Shown one piece after another: positions 42,004 to 51,184 of a stretch of DNA of 64,000 nt (position 1 is its first letter; the number at the start of each line of letters is the position of its first letter). Source of the DNA: SIG603 sp964369415 (GTDB lineage Bacteria; Bacillota; Clostridia; Oscillospirales; Acutalibacteraceae). The notes beneath the pieces are model-generated. The model saw only the letters and a list, made by a program, of their open reading frames with translations. It ran no database searches and was not told where the DNA came from. Both the position numbers and the translations under genes were made by a program. The stretch spans positions 47,099 to 111,098 of the forward strand of contig CAYJFP010000005.1 in NCBI GenBank assembly GCA_964369415.1. The letters run 5' to 3'.

Positions 42004-43647
42004 TTATTCAACAGATACAATGTATTGATATACAGGTTGACCACCGTTTACTAAGTTCATCTCAATATGACTGCCATATTTTGATTGTAGATGTTCAAAA
42101 AGAGACGTAGCCTCTTCTTCACTGCAATCTTCACCATAAATAATGGTTATGAATAAAGTGTGCTTAGTCACAAGCTCTTTGATAACTTTTGAGCAAGCAG
42201 TAGAAGCTTTTTTCTCAATGAATTCCATTTTGCCATCCACCAAGCCTAAAATTTCGCCTTGCTTAATTTTATGCCCGCCAAACTCAGAGTCTCTAGCGGC
42301 AAAAGTCACAAGCCCTGTATGAACTGATTCCATAGCGCTTGTCATGGTTTCTGCATTAGCCTGTGCATCTGAATCGCCTTCAAAAGTTAGCATTGCAGTA
42401 AGGCCTTGAGGTATGGTTTTTGTTGGGATAATCACAATTTTTCTATCAGTTACAAGTGGAACGGCTTGTTTTGCTGCTAGGATAATATTTTTATTGTTAG
42501 GAAGTACAAAAACAGTTTTAGCTGGTGTAGCATTGACTGCCGCCACAATATCCTCGGTACTTGGATTCATAGTTTGACCGCCGCTTACCACGTGGTTGCA
42601 ACCGAGCTCAGTGAAAAGTTCAGAGAGTCCTTGACCTGCTGCAACAGATACAAATCCATAGTCTTCACTTGGTTCAAGTTTTTTTAGTGTTTTTGGTGAA
42701 GCACTTATCGCCGCTTTGTGCTGCTCTCTCATGTTTTCAACTTTAACATGGATTAAATCACCAAACTCTAAGGCTTTTTGAAGTGCAAGACCTGGATCTT
42801 CGGTGTGTACATGAACTTTAATTATGCTCTCATCGTCTACGACAACGACACAGTCTCCGATAGTTTCAAGATATTCTCTTAAAGCAGGAATATCACCACG
42901 TTTATCTGAGTTTTTATTAGCGATAAACTCTGTACAATAAGTGAAAGTTATTTCGCCGTCAAATTTTGCGGCGGCACTTTCAAAGAAGTTGTCACCGAGC
43001 TCTTCTTCGCTAAATCCTTCAGAAAGCTCTACGATTTTGCCGTGCTTAAACACGCTAAGCATTCCGTCAAAAATGAGTGTTAGTCCGTATCCGCCAGCGT
43101 CAACAACACCAGCTTTTTTCAAAACAGGCAAAAGCTCAGGAGTCTCTTTTAAAGATTCCTCCGCACCAGTGCAAAGGGCACCCCAAACATAGACAGGATC
43201 ATTATCAATTATAGAAGCAGAAACTGCAAGCTCTCCAGCTACTCTTGAAACAGTAAGCATTGTGCCTTCTGTGGGTTTCATTACAGCGGAATAAGCTTCT
43301 TTAACACCTACAGAAAGAGACGAGCCAAGATCTGAGCCGTCGGCTTCGTCACGGCCTTCAAGTCCGATAAAAAAACCTCTGAAAAGTAGAGAAAGAATTA
43401 CACCTGAGTTACCTCTTGCGCCTCTTAGCATTGCGGAAGCGGCAATTTTTGCTACTTCTGAAATAGTGACATCATCGGATAAGTTTTTCATTTCCTTTGC
43501 AGCAGCTGAAATTGTCATAGACATATTTGTACCCGTGTCACCGTCTGGCACAGGAAAAATGTTTAAATCATCAGTTTTCTTTTTGTTATTCCAAAGATTA
43601 TTTGATGCCGAGATGATAGCATCTCTAAATTGGCGACCGTTAATCAA
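42004..43647 (-). CDS. FakA-like fatty acid kinase (DhaL plus FakA domains)
   Basis: A 547-residue protein. The N-terminal DhaL domain binds ADP-Mg (LNIFPVPDGDTGTNMSMT, ARGNSGVILSLLFRG); the C-terminal part matches the FakA/YloV family, which phosphorylates fatty acids held by a DegV-type FakB. No DegV or Asp23 gene is in the window. AAGGAG precedes TTG codons; I chose the TTG at 43647 (MINGRQFRDAIISAS) because a GTG at 43656 is too close to that RBS. It has its own promoter. Confidence 0.88.
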   Translation of the reverse strand: MINGRQFRDAIISASNNLWNNKKKTDDLNIFPVPDGDTGTNMSMTISAAAKEMKNLSDDVTISEVAKIAASAMLRGARGNSGVILSLLFRGFFIGLEGRDEADGSDLGSSLSVGVKEAYSAVMKPTEGTMLTVSRVAGELAVSASIIDNDPVYVWGALCTGAEESLKETPELLPVLKKAGVVDAGGYGLTLIFDGMLSVFKHGKIVELSEGFSEEELGDNFFESAAAKFDGEITFTYCTEFIANKNSDKRGDIPALREYLETIGDCVVVVDDESIIKVHVHTEDPGLALQKALEFGDLIHVKVENMREQHKAAISASPKTLKKLEPSEDYGFVSVAAGQGLSELFTELGCNHVVSGGQTMNPSTEDIVAAVNATPAKTVFVLPNNKNIILAAKQAVPLVTDRKIVIIPTKTIPQGLTAMLTFEGDSDAQANAETMTSAMESVHTGLVTFAARDSEFGGHKIKQGEILGLVDGKMEFIEKKASTACSKVIKELVTKHTLFITIIYGEDCSEEEATSLFEHLQSKYGSHIEMNLVNGGQPVYQYIVSVE

Positions 43648-43700
43648 CAAAAACACTCCTTTTATACTTGTGAAAATTAATTTTTATATTATTAAACTTT

Positions 43701-43729
43701 ATTATAACATATTGCCTGTATAAATACAA
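43701..43729 (-). promoter_or_regulatory. Sigma-A promoter of the FakA-like gene
   Basis: Minus strand TTGTAT, a 17-base spacer and TATAAT. Confidence 0.7.
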
Positions 43730-43749
43730 TAAAAATATCAAGGATTATA

Positions 43750-44520
43750 CTATAAAATACTCATATTTTCACATGAAATACATAAACCTGTTTTTTCGTC
43801 TATATCAAATAAACAGCAGTCCATTTTTTGCGCTCCTACTTCCAAATCAAACCTTGTTGGCATTTTTGTCATGAGCTTTTTGATTATTAAAGATGGCTGA
43901 ACACCTAAAACTGAATGAATACTGCCTGTCATTCCGACATCGGTTATATAGCCTGTTCCCTTAGGCAAAATGGTGGCGTCTGCAGTTTGGACATGGGTAT
44001 GTGTACCGAACATCGCAGAAATTCTTCCGTCTGCATAAAACCCCATCGCTCGTTTTTCACCAGTGGCTTCTGCATGGAAATCAAGTATTTTTATTTTAGG
44101 AAGAGACGTATCGCTTAAAATTTTGTCAAGTTCTCTAAACGGGCAATCGACAGAATCAATAAAAGCTTGCCCCATAAGATTGATAAATAAAACACGGATT
44201 CTGCCCATATCATAAATGGTATAGCCGTTTCCAGGTGCTCCTTTTGGAAAGTTAGAAGGCCTTATAATGTTTTCGGTTTCGTCAAGATAAGAATAGACTT
44301 CGTTACGGCGAAAAGTGTGATTTCCAAGGCTGATTAAGTCTACACCGCTGTCAAAAAGATGCACAGCTGAAGAGGGTGTAACACCGTTTCCGTCTGCAGA
44401 ATTTTCACCGTTTGCAATGACTAGGTCTATTCCTTTTTGCTTTTTTAAAGTAGGAAGTCGCTGCCTTAAAAACTCACAACCTTTTAAGCCTACAACATCA
44501 CCTATACAAAGTATATTCAC
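43750..44520 (-). CDS. ymdB: YmdB-family metallophosphoesterase
   Basis: A 256-residue phosphoesterase. Metal ligands are in ILCIGDVVG, NGENSADGNG, SLGNHTFRR, LDFHAEATGEK and GTHTHVQTAD. In Bacillus the enzyme hydrolyses 2',3'-cyclic nucleotides and affects biofilm and RNase Y function. Next to rny is its standard place. The start is a GTG at 44520, preceded by AAAGGTAGTG; the longer frame runs into the terminator hairpin upstream. Confidence 0.93.
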   Translation of the reverse strand: MNILCIGDVVGLKGCEFLRQRLPTLKKQKGIDLVIANGENSADGNGVTPSSAVHLFDSGVDLISLGNHTFRRNEVYSYLDETENIIRPSNFPKGAPGNGYTIYDMGRIRVLFINLMGQAFIDSVDCPFRELDKILSDTSLPKIKILDFHAEATGEKRAMGFYADGRISAMFGTHTHVQTADATILPKGTGYITDVGMTGSIHSVLGVQPSLIIKKLMTKMPTRFDLEVGAQKMDCCLFDIDEKTGLCISCENMSIL

Positions 44521-44545
44521 TAAATCACTACCTTTAAATAAATTT

Positions 44546-44616
44546 AAAAAAAGAATTGCACAAACTTTCTGTTCATCTTCATGGTGGAAAATGAAATAGA
44601 AAATTTTGTGCAATTC
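44546..44616 (-). terminator. Long hairpin terminator between rny and ymdB
   Basis: GAATTGCACAAA pairs with TTTGTGCAATTC about 40 bases away, with further pairing of TTCTGTTCAT inside. On the minus strand it is followed by seven Ts. Partial read-through into ymdB is likely, since no separate ymdB promoter is evident. Confidence 0.65.
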
Positions 44617-44641
44617 GCTTCAATCGCCCCTAAAAACGATA

Positions 44642-46195
44642 TTATTTCGCATAATCCACAGCGCGGCTTTCTCTAATCATATTGACTTTAATTTGGCCAG
44701 GATAACTCATATCGCTTTCAATTTTTTTGCAAATTTCTCTAGCAAGAAGAGTCATACTTTCATCATTGATAATATCAGGTTTAACAAGTATCCTGATTTC
44801 ACGGCCGGCTTGAATAGCATAGCATCTGTCTACGCCGTTAAAAGAACATGTAATTTCTTCTAATTTCTCAAGACGTTTAATATAATTTTCAAGATTTTCT
44901 TTTCTAGCACCAGGTCTAGCAGCAGAAATAGCATCCGCGGCTTGAACAAGGCAAGCTATAACGGTTTTTGCTTCAATATCACCGTGGTGAGCAGCTATAG
45001 CGTGTACTACAGCTTCACTCTCTTTATATTTTCTGGCAACATCCACACCTATTTCTACGTGTGAGCCCTCAATTTCATGGTCAAGAGATTTTCCGATGTC
45101 ATGCAGTAGGCCTGCACGCCTTGCAATAGTAGGGTCAAGTCCCAATTCCGATGCCATCATACCCGAAAGATATGCAACTTCTAAAGAGTGATTTAATACG
45201 TTTTGTCCATAACTGGTTCGATAACGCAAGCGCCCCAGCAGTTTGACAAGTTCATGGTTAATTCCGTTTACACCTGCGGCGATAATAGCTCTTTCGCCCT
45301 CGGATTTAATTGTGGCCTCGACTTCACGTCGTGCTTTATCAACGGTTTCTTCGATTCTTGTAGGATGAATTCTTCCATCTGAAATGAGTCTTTCAAGTGT
45401 GTTCCTTGCGATTTCTCTTCTTATAGGCTCAAAACTTGAAATCGTAATAGCTTCAGGCGTGTCGTCGATAATCAAATCAACACCTGTAAGAGTTTCGATA
45501 GCCCTGATGTTTCTTCCTTCACGTCCTATGATTCGGCCCTTCATCTCATCGTTTGGAAGGGGTACTACACTAATAACAGCTTCTGAAACATGGTCGGCTG
45601 CACAACGCTGAATTGCAAGTGAAATCATCTCTCTTGCAAGCTTGTCGCAGTCATCTTTCATGCTTTGCTCAAACTCCATTATTTTAACGGCTTTTTCATG
45701 GCTTAATTCATTGGAAACGCTTTCTAAAAGATAGTTTTTAGCCTGATCACGAGTAAATGAAGAGATTTTCTCAAGCATATCGAGTTGACTTTTCTTAAGT
45801 GTCTCGGCTTCTTTAACGATTTCATCAGCCTTTTTATTTTTGTTTTCTGCTTGAACTTCTTTGATTTCAAGATGTTCTGTCTTTTTGTCAAGATTTTCTT
45901 CTTTTTGCTGAATTCTTCGTTCTTGTCTTTGAATTTCTTTTCGTCTATCAGACATTTCTTTTTCAGATTCAGATCTAAATTTTAAAACCTCATCTTTACC
46001 TTCAAGAATAAGCTCTTTCTTTTTTGCCTCAGCAAAAATTCCAGCTTCCTTTTTTATACGTTCCGCCTCTTGCTCTGCAGAGCCTATAGACATCTCCGCT
46101 TTTGTTTTTCTATGTTTGATTCCCATGAAAAACGCGATAATTCCAGCTAATATGGCAGCTACAACAGCAATAATTACGGCAATTATTGGATCCAT
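44642..46195 (-). CDS. rny: Ribonuclease Y
   Basis: A 517-residue membrane-anchored endonuclease that starts mRNA decay. It has an N-terminal membrane helix (about 4-26), a long coiled coil rich in Glu, Lys and Gln (30-170), a KH domain with the GRIIGREGRNIRAIE loop, and an HD domain with LLHDIGKSLDHEIEGSHVEIG. AGGAGG precedes the ATG. The Y-complex subunit YaaT encoded at 2442 would be a partner. Confidence 0.97.
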   Translation of the reverse strand: MDPIIAVIIAVVAAILAGIIAFFMGIKHRKTKAEMSIGSAEQEAERIKKEAGIFAEAKKKELILEGKDEVLKFRSESEKEMSDRRKEIQRQERRIQQKEENLDKKTEHLEIKEVQAENKNKKADEIVKEAETLKKSQLDMLEKISSFTRDQAKNYLLESVSNELSHEKAVKIMEFEQSMKDDCDKLAREMISLAIQRCAADHVSEAVISVVPLPNDEMKGRIIGREGRNIRAIETLTGVDLIIDDTPEAITISSFEPIRREIARNTLERLISDGRIHPTRIEETVDKARREVEATIKSEGERAIIAAGVNGINHELVKLLGRLRYRTSYGQNVLNHSLEVAYLSGMMASELGLDPTIARRAGLLHDIGKSLDHEIEGSHVEIGVDVARKYKESEAVVHAIAAHHGDIEAKTVIACLVQAADAISAARPGARKENLENYIKRLEKLEEITCSFNGVDRCYAIQAGREIRILVKPDIINDESMTLLAREICKKIESDMSYPGQIKVNMIRESRAVDYAK

Positions 46196-46314
46196 GATTT
46201 GCCACCTCCTTTTCTTTTTTTAAATTTGCTTTTCTAAGCTTTATAATACAAATACTGTAAAATTGAACATATATGGGTGCGTCGGCCCAATTAGCATAAA
46301 TATATGCGTATATA

Positions 46315-46344
46315 ATTTTACAATGTATTAACATCAATTGTCAA
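46315..46344 (-). promoter_or_regulatory. Probable sigma-A promoter of rny
   Basis: Minus strand TTGACA, an 18-base spacer and TAAAAT. It leaves a leader of about 110 bases. Apart from this promoter, the 252-base region between rny and the VanY-like gene holds only AT-rich sequence. Confidence 0.65.
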
Positions 46345-46447
46345 GGAAATTTAGCTTTTATTTATTAACAATTTAAAAATTGTTCTTTATTTTTACTTTT
46401 ATTAGGTGTATAATAACTAAAATAATTCAAATCAAAGAGGTGCAAAA

Positions 46448-47284
46448 GTGTTAAAGGCAAAAAAGCCGTCGGAACTTTTTATGACTCCACGTTTCGGCTA
46501 TTATGGAAAGATAAAAAAATATAAGAAGGACAGTCAAAAAACTTTTTTTAAGGTTAGAGTTTTGAAAATATCGCTTATCTGTCTTGCGTTTGTATTGATT
46601 ACAGCAACTGTTTATGGTGTAGCTTCGGTATATTTTACTAACAATAATAAAGGTGAAGAGGGAATACCAGCTACGGCTAGTACTGAGAGCGAAAGTAGTC
46701 AGGAAGAAAGCAGTCAAGCCGAAAGTCAAGAGGAAGAATTAATATTTGCGGTAAATTCGGATAATCCGCTTTCTGATAGCTATATGCCTGATTTGGTGGA
46801 ATATCAAGGAATTAGAATAAATGCTTTGATGAGTTCATCGCTTTTAACTATGGTGGAAAAGGCGAGAAACGACGGTATTGATTTGAAGTTTTCGGTAGGG
46901 TATGTCAGTAAAGAACAGCAAGATGTTCTTTATAATAACCGAGTTGAAGAAATGGTAAAGGTTGAGTCATATTCCACTATTATGGCAAGGGCGACGGCTG
47001 AGTTTTACGTTCCAAGACCACTTGAATCGGAAATGCAGACAGGGCTTTGTATTGAAATTAATGCAGAAGAAGAGGGTTTTGAAGAAAGCGGAACCTATCT
47101 ATGGCTTGTTAAAAACGCCGCAGGTTTTGGGTTTATTTTCAGATATCCGCCAGATAAAGAGACAGTTACAGATGTTGAGGGTGACTATAGAATCATCAGA
47201 TATGTCGGAAGCGAAGACGCTGTTATTATGAGACAATTATCAATGTGTCTTGAGGAATATATTGACTATAAAAGCGGCAGATAA
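46448..47284 (+). CDS. Membrane-anchored VanY-like domain protein without zinc ligands
   Basis: A 278-residue protein with a cytosolic N-terminus, one membrane helix (about 40-63), a Ser/Glu/Gln-rich linker (about 70-95), and an extracytoplasmic domain that aligns with VanY-type D,D-carboxypeptidases. The framework is kept: FSVGYVSKEQQDVLY, then QTGLCIEIN, WLVKNAAGFGFIFRYPPDKE and RIIRYVG. The zinc and catalytic residues are not: SEHQTGLAVD reads SEMQTGLCIE, and EPWHFRYVG reads DYRIIRYVG. So His, Asp and the EPWH Glu/His are lost; it probably binds peptidoglycan or serves as a scaffold. The start is a GTG after AGAGGTG. Confidence 0.75.
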   Translation: MLKAKKPSELFMTPRFGYYGKIKKYKKDSQKTFFKVRVLKISLICLAFVLITATVYGVASVYFTNNNKGEEGIPATASTESESSQEESSQAESQEEELIFAVNSDNPLSDSYMPDLVEYQGIRINALMSSSLLTMVEKARNDGIDLKFSVGYVSKEQQDVLYNNRVEEMVKVESYSTIMARATAEFYVPRPLESEMQTGLCIEINAEEEGFEESGTYLWLVKNAAGFGFIFRYPPDKETVTDVEGDYRIIRYVGSEDAVIMRQLSMCLEEYIDYKSGR

Positions 47285-47313
47285 AATAATTTTTAATACT
47301 ATGAAAAAAAGAC

Positions 47314-47342
47314 TTGATTTTTACGAGTTGTTGTGTTATACT
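47314..47342 (+). promoter_or_regulatory. Sigma-A promoter of rpmE
   Basis: TTGATT, a 17-base spacer and TATACT. A small hairpin, GTCGC/GCGAC, lies at the very start of the leader. Confidence 0.75.
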
Positions 47343-47406
47343 TTAAGTCGCTAAAAATTGCGACAAAAACTTATATATACATGCTTAGTCGAAAGAGGTG
47401 ACACTA

Positions 47407-47610
47407 ATGAAAGATAATCTACATCCTGTATATGAAGAAACTACAATCAAATGTGCGTGCGGTAATGTAATTGAAACACGTTCTACAAGAAGTGACGTAA
47501 AAGTGGAAATTTGTTCTAAATGCCATCCTTTCTTCACAGGTAAGCAAAAACTAATAGACACCAGTGGACGTGTTGACATGTTCAAGAAGAGATATGGTGC
47601 AGGAAAATAA
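47407..47610 (+). CDS. rpmE: 50S ribosomal protein L31
   Basis: A 67-residue L31 of the zinc-binding type: CAC near residue 16 and CSKC near residue 37, followed by HPFFTGKQKLIDTSGRVDMF. I chose ATG 47407, which follows GAGGTG; an in-frame GTG further up overlaps that RBS. It is monocistronic, with a terminator behind it. Confidence 0.96.
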   Translation: MKDNLHPVYEETTIKCACGNVIETRSTRSDVKVEICSKCHPFFTGKQKLIDTSGRVDMFKKRYGAGK

Positions 47611-47624
47611 TTCCGAAAATGTTT

Positions 47625-47660
47625 GCGGTGCATTCTTGCACCGCTTTATTTTTATTTTAG
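47625..47660 (+). terminator. Intrinsic terminator after rpmE
   Basis: GCGGTGCA / TGCACCGC with loop TTCT, then TTTATTTTTATTTT. Confidence 0.85.
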
Positions 47661-47671
47661 GGGTTTTATTT

Positions 47672-48295
47672 ATGCAGTACAAAACTGTTAGTGAATATGG
47701 AGAAGATTCTTTTATCGAAAAAAAGTCTAAGTTTATTGGATACTGTAAAAATGTCGAAACTGAGGACGAAGCAAAAGAATTTATTAATATTATAAAAAAG
47801 AAGCATCAAGATGCGGGCCACAACGTTTCAGCTTACCGTGTAAGAGAGAATAATACCGAGAGATTCAGCGACGACGGCGAGCCTCAGGGCACGGCAGGAA
47901 TACCTGTTTTGGATGTTTTGAAAAAGACGGACACGATAAATGCGGTCATAGTTGTCACTAGATATTTTGGTGGGACTATGCTTGGTGCCGGCGGCCTTGT
48001 AAGGGCATATTCTCATGCGGCGTCTTTGGCTTTTAAAAGTGCAAAGCCTACCGAGATGAAATTGTGTAAAAAATTAATGTTAAAGTTTGATTACAGCTAC
48101 TATGGGATCATACCAGATATGATTAGTTCTAAAAACGGAGTGGTGGACGAGGTTATGTTCGAGGATTTAATCAGCCTTGATTTTCATGCTTTACCTGAGG
48201 ATTTAGAGGTAATTCTTGATAATTATGCCGAAATTACAAAGGGAAAAGGTATATTTATTGAAAAAAGTGAAAATTTTTACCCTTTTAGCAAATAA
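47672..48295 (+). CDS. YigZ/IMPACT family protein
   Basis: A 207-residue protein of the YigZ family. The conserved core is VRENNTERFSDDGEPQGTAG, then VVTRYFGGTMLGAGGLVRAYS. The fold resembles elongation factor G domain IV; the bacterial function is unproven, though related to translation regulators such as eukaryotic IMPACT. I chose the ATG at 47672 after AGGGG; the longer frame runs through rpmE. Confidence 0.9.
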   Translation: MQYKTVSEYGEDSFIEKKSKFIGYCKNVETEDEAKEFINIIKKKHQDAGHNVSAYRVRENNTERFSDDGEPQGTAGIPVLDVLKKTDTINAVIVVTRYFGGTMLGAGGLVRAYSHAASLAFKSAKPTEMKLCKKLMLKFDYSYYGIIPDMISSKNGVVDEVMFEDLISLDFHALPEDLEVILDNYAEITKGKGIFIEKSENFYPFSK

Positions 48296-48370
48296 ATTAA
48301 AAATAAAAAAAGAGTTTTTCTGTTTTTCGTTGTATAAATATAGTAAGCGAAAATAAAAGAGGTGAGAAAT

Positions 48371-49372
48371 TTGAAGATAAGAGAATTTCTTGAAGATAAT
48401 GAAGAAAAAAATTTAAGCCCTTTTGCATGTTTTTCAAAAAGCAGCAAGGGAAGAGAAAGAGAAGACAAAAAAGAAGAGCTTAGGACATGCTTTCAAAGAG
48501 ATAGAGACAGGATAATTCATTGCAAAGCATTTAGAAGGCTCATGCATAAGACACAGGTTTTTTTGTCACCCGAGGGAGACCATTATAGGACAAGGCTTAC
48601 ACACACTCTTGAAGTTGCGCAAATCGCAAGGACGATTGCAAGGGCGCTTAAGCTTAATGAAGACTTGACAGAGGCGGTGGCTCTTGGTCACGACTTGGGG
48701 CACACTCCTTTTGGACATGCCGGAGAAAGAGCTCTCAACGACTTGGTAGAGGGTGGATTTAGGCATTTTGAGCAGAGCGTAAGGGTTGCTAAGGTACTCG
48801 AAAAAGACGGAAAAGGACTTAATCTTACATATGAAACCTATGACGGGATACTTAATCACACCAGAGGTCAAGAGGCATTTACGCTTGAAGGGCGAATTAT
48901 AAGGTTTGCAGATAGAATTGCGTATATAAACCATGATATTGACGATGCGATTATTGCCCGTGTATTAAAAGAGAGTGATATACCAAGTAGTATTGTTGAA
49001 GTACTTGGAACTAGCAAGAGCAAGAGGATAAACACCTTGGTCTATGCGATAGTGGAAGAAAGCAAAGACGGACAAATAAAGATGAATGAGAAATGTTTTG
49101 AGGCATATAATAAACTACATAAGTTTATGTTTGAAAAGGTATATTTGAATCCATATGCTAAAAAAGAAGAGAAAAAAGTGCCGCATATTATCGAAAGTCT
49201 TTATAAGTATTATCAAAAACCCGATAAGCTTCCAAAGTATATGAGTAATATAGTGGAGGAGTATGGAATAAAAACTGCGGCGGCAGATTTTATTGCGGGC
49301 ATGACAGATAGATACGCTGTTTACTGTTATGAGAACGTATTTATACCCAAATCGTGGAATATTGGAATGTAA
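48371..49372 (+). CDS. dgt: Deoxyguanosinetriphosphate triphosphohydrolase-like protein
   Basis: A 333-residue HD-domain dNTPase. Signatures are TCFQRDRDRIIHCKAFRRL, LSPEGDHYRTRLTHTLEV and the metal site ALGHDLGHTPFGHAGE. It trims dNTP pools. I chose the TTG at 48371 (MKIREFLEDNEEKNLSPF), which sits seven bases after GAGGTG; a GTG at 48362 is part of that RBS. dgt before dnaG and rpoD is a common clostridial order. Confidence 0.92.
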   Translation: MKIREFLEDNEEKNLSPFACFSKSSKGREREDKKEELRTCFQRDRDRIIHCKAFRRLMHKTQVFLSPEGDHYRTRLTHTLEVAQIARTIARALKLNEDLTEAVALGHDLGHTPFGHAGERALNDLVEGGFRHFEQSVRVAKVLEKDGKGLNLTYETYDGILNHTRGQEAFTLEGRIIRFADRIAYINHDIDDAIIARVLKESDIPSSIVEVLGTSKSKRINTLVYAIVEESKDGQIKMNEKCFEAYNKLHKFMFEKVYLNPYAKKEEKKVPHIIESLYKYYQKPDKLPKYMSNIVEEYGIKTAAADFIAGMTDRYAVYCYENVFIPKSWNIGM

Positions 49373-49386
49373 CAAGGATGGTTTAG

Positions 49387-51150
49387 ATGGCACTGCCTGA
49401 TTATTTTTTACAAGAATTAAAATCAAGAGCGAATATAAGCGAGATTATTTCTTCTTATGTAGAGCTCAAACGAAGAGGCAAAAACTTTGTGGGCCTCTGC
49501 CCATTTCACGGGGAAAAAACACCTTCTTTCAGCGTGAATAATGAAAATGGATTTTTCTACTGCTTTGGTTGTGGAGTCGGCGGAGATGTCATCACCTTTA
49601 TTATGAAGCGAGAAAATCTTGATTATATAGAGGCAATAAAGCTTTTGTGTGAAAAGACGGGACTTCAAATGCCCGAAAGCGGGATGGACGACTCGATGTC
49701 AAGGCTTAGGGCAAGAGTGCTTGAAATCAACCGTGAAACAGCGAGGTTTTTTCATGCGACCTTGATGAAAGAAGAGGGAAAAGCAGCCCTTGACTACCTA
49801 CTAAAAAGAGGTATCGACATAAAGACCATAAAGCATTTTGGCTTAGGATTTGCCAGTGAAAATAGATTTTCGCTTGTAAATTATCTAAAGGCAAAGGGAT
49901 ATAAAAACAGCGAAATTGAGTCGGCAAATGTCGCATTCTTATCTAAAAATGGAAATCCGATTGATAGATTTAATAATAGGGTAATGTTTCCGATAATAGA
50001 TTTAAGAGGAAACGTGGTCGCCTTTGGTGGGAGAATCATGAGTGATGAAAAGCCGAAGTATATAAACAGCTCTGATACGCCTGTTTACCACAAAAGTAGT
50101 GGACTTTTTGCGATGAACTTTGCAAAAGACAGCAAGGAACAGTTTATACTCGCTGAAGGTTATATGGATGTAATTTCGCTTCATAAGGCGGGTTTTACCG
50201 GTGCGGTAGCCTCATTGGGAACGGCGCTTACAAAGGAGCAGGCAAAGATTATATCAAGATACACAAACGACATAGTGATTTGCTATGACAGCGACGAAGC
50301 GGGAAGGAAAGCCACCGAAAGGGCAATGCCGATTTTAAGAGACGAGGGACTTTTAGTAAGGGTGCTGACGATTCCAGGCAAAAAAGACCCTGACGAGTTT
50401 ATAAATTCTAACCCAAAAGACGGAGTTGCGAGGTTCAAGGCACTGCTGAATAACTGTTCAAACGACATCGAATACAGGATGGAAAAGATAAAAAGCGAGT
50501 GCGATTTAGAAACAAATCAAGGAAAAATTGACTATTTAACAAGGTGTTCGGCGGTTTTATCAGAGATAGAGAATAGCATCGAAAGAGACGTGTACGCAGG
50601 AAAGCTTTCGGCGGAGATAATGGTTGAAAAGTCGGCGATAAACAGTCAAATTGAAAAACAAGTTAAGCAAAAGAGAAAGAATTATATTAAGGAAAAAGAA
50701 AAAAGGGAATATAAGATTATAAATTCGGACGCTTCAAAAGTGAATCCCGACAAGGCAAAGAATATTAAAATAGCAAATGCTGAAGAAGCGCTGATTGCCT
50801 ATATGCTAAGAAATCCAGACGGCAGAGATTATATAAAAGATAAAATTTCACCAGAAGATTTTTTTACAGCGTTTGGAAAAAGAGTATATAATGTAATTTT
50901 GGGTAAAAATATACAAAGTCAGGAGATATCTCTTACAGATATGTACGACGACTTTACAGAGCAGGAATTAAGCTTTTTATCTAGAATTCTTTATAAATAC
51001 AGTGAAATGCCACTTAATAAAAGTGATTCTGATGAATACATCGGGATTATCAAGGGAGAAGGAAAGTTTGCAAATCCCGAAAACATAAAAAAGGCCGATA
51101 ATGATGAATTGGCGGATTATTTTAAAGCATTAAAAAATAAAAAAAGTTAA
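49387..51150 (+). CDS. dnaG: DNA primase
   Basis: A 587-residue primase. The N-terminal zinc finger has CPFHGEKTPSFSV and FFYCFGCGVGGDV. The TOPRIM catalytic core shows LAEGYMDVISLH and ICYDSDEAGRKATER. The C-terminal part (about 420-587) is the helicase-binding region. It makes RNA primers for replication. AAGGATG precedes the ATG. Confidence 0.96.
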   Translation: MALPDYFLQELKSRANISEIISSYVELKRRGKNFVGLCPFHGEKTPSFSVNNENGFFYCFGCGVGGDVITFIMKRENLDYIEAIKLLCEKTGLQMPESGMDDSMSRLRARVLEINRETARFFHATLMKEEGKAALDYLLKRGIDIKTIKHFGLGFASENRFSLVNYLKAKGYKNSEIESANVAFLSKNGNPIDRFNNRVMFPIIDLRGNVVAFGGRIMSDEKPKYINSSDTPVYHKSSGLFAMNFAKDSKEQFILAEGYMDVISLHKAGFTGAVASLGTALTKEQAKIISRYTNDIVICYDSDEAGRKATERAMPILRDEGLLVRVLTIPGKKDPDEFINSNPKDGVARFKALLNNCSNDIEYRMEKIKSECDLETNQGKIDYLTRCSAVLSEIENSIERDVYAGKLSAEIMVEKSAINSQIEKQVKQKRKNYIKEKEKREYKIINSDASKVNPDKAKNIKIANAEEALIAYMLRNPDGRDYIKDKISPEDFFTAFGKRVYNVILGKNIQSQEISLTDMYDDFTEQELSFLSRILYKYSEMPLNKSDSDEYIGIIKGEGKFANPENIKKADNDELADYFKALKNKKS

Positions 51151-51184
51151 GTTTAACTTTAAGAAATGGAGAGGAATGGACAAT

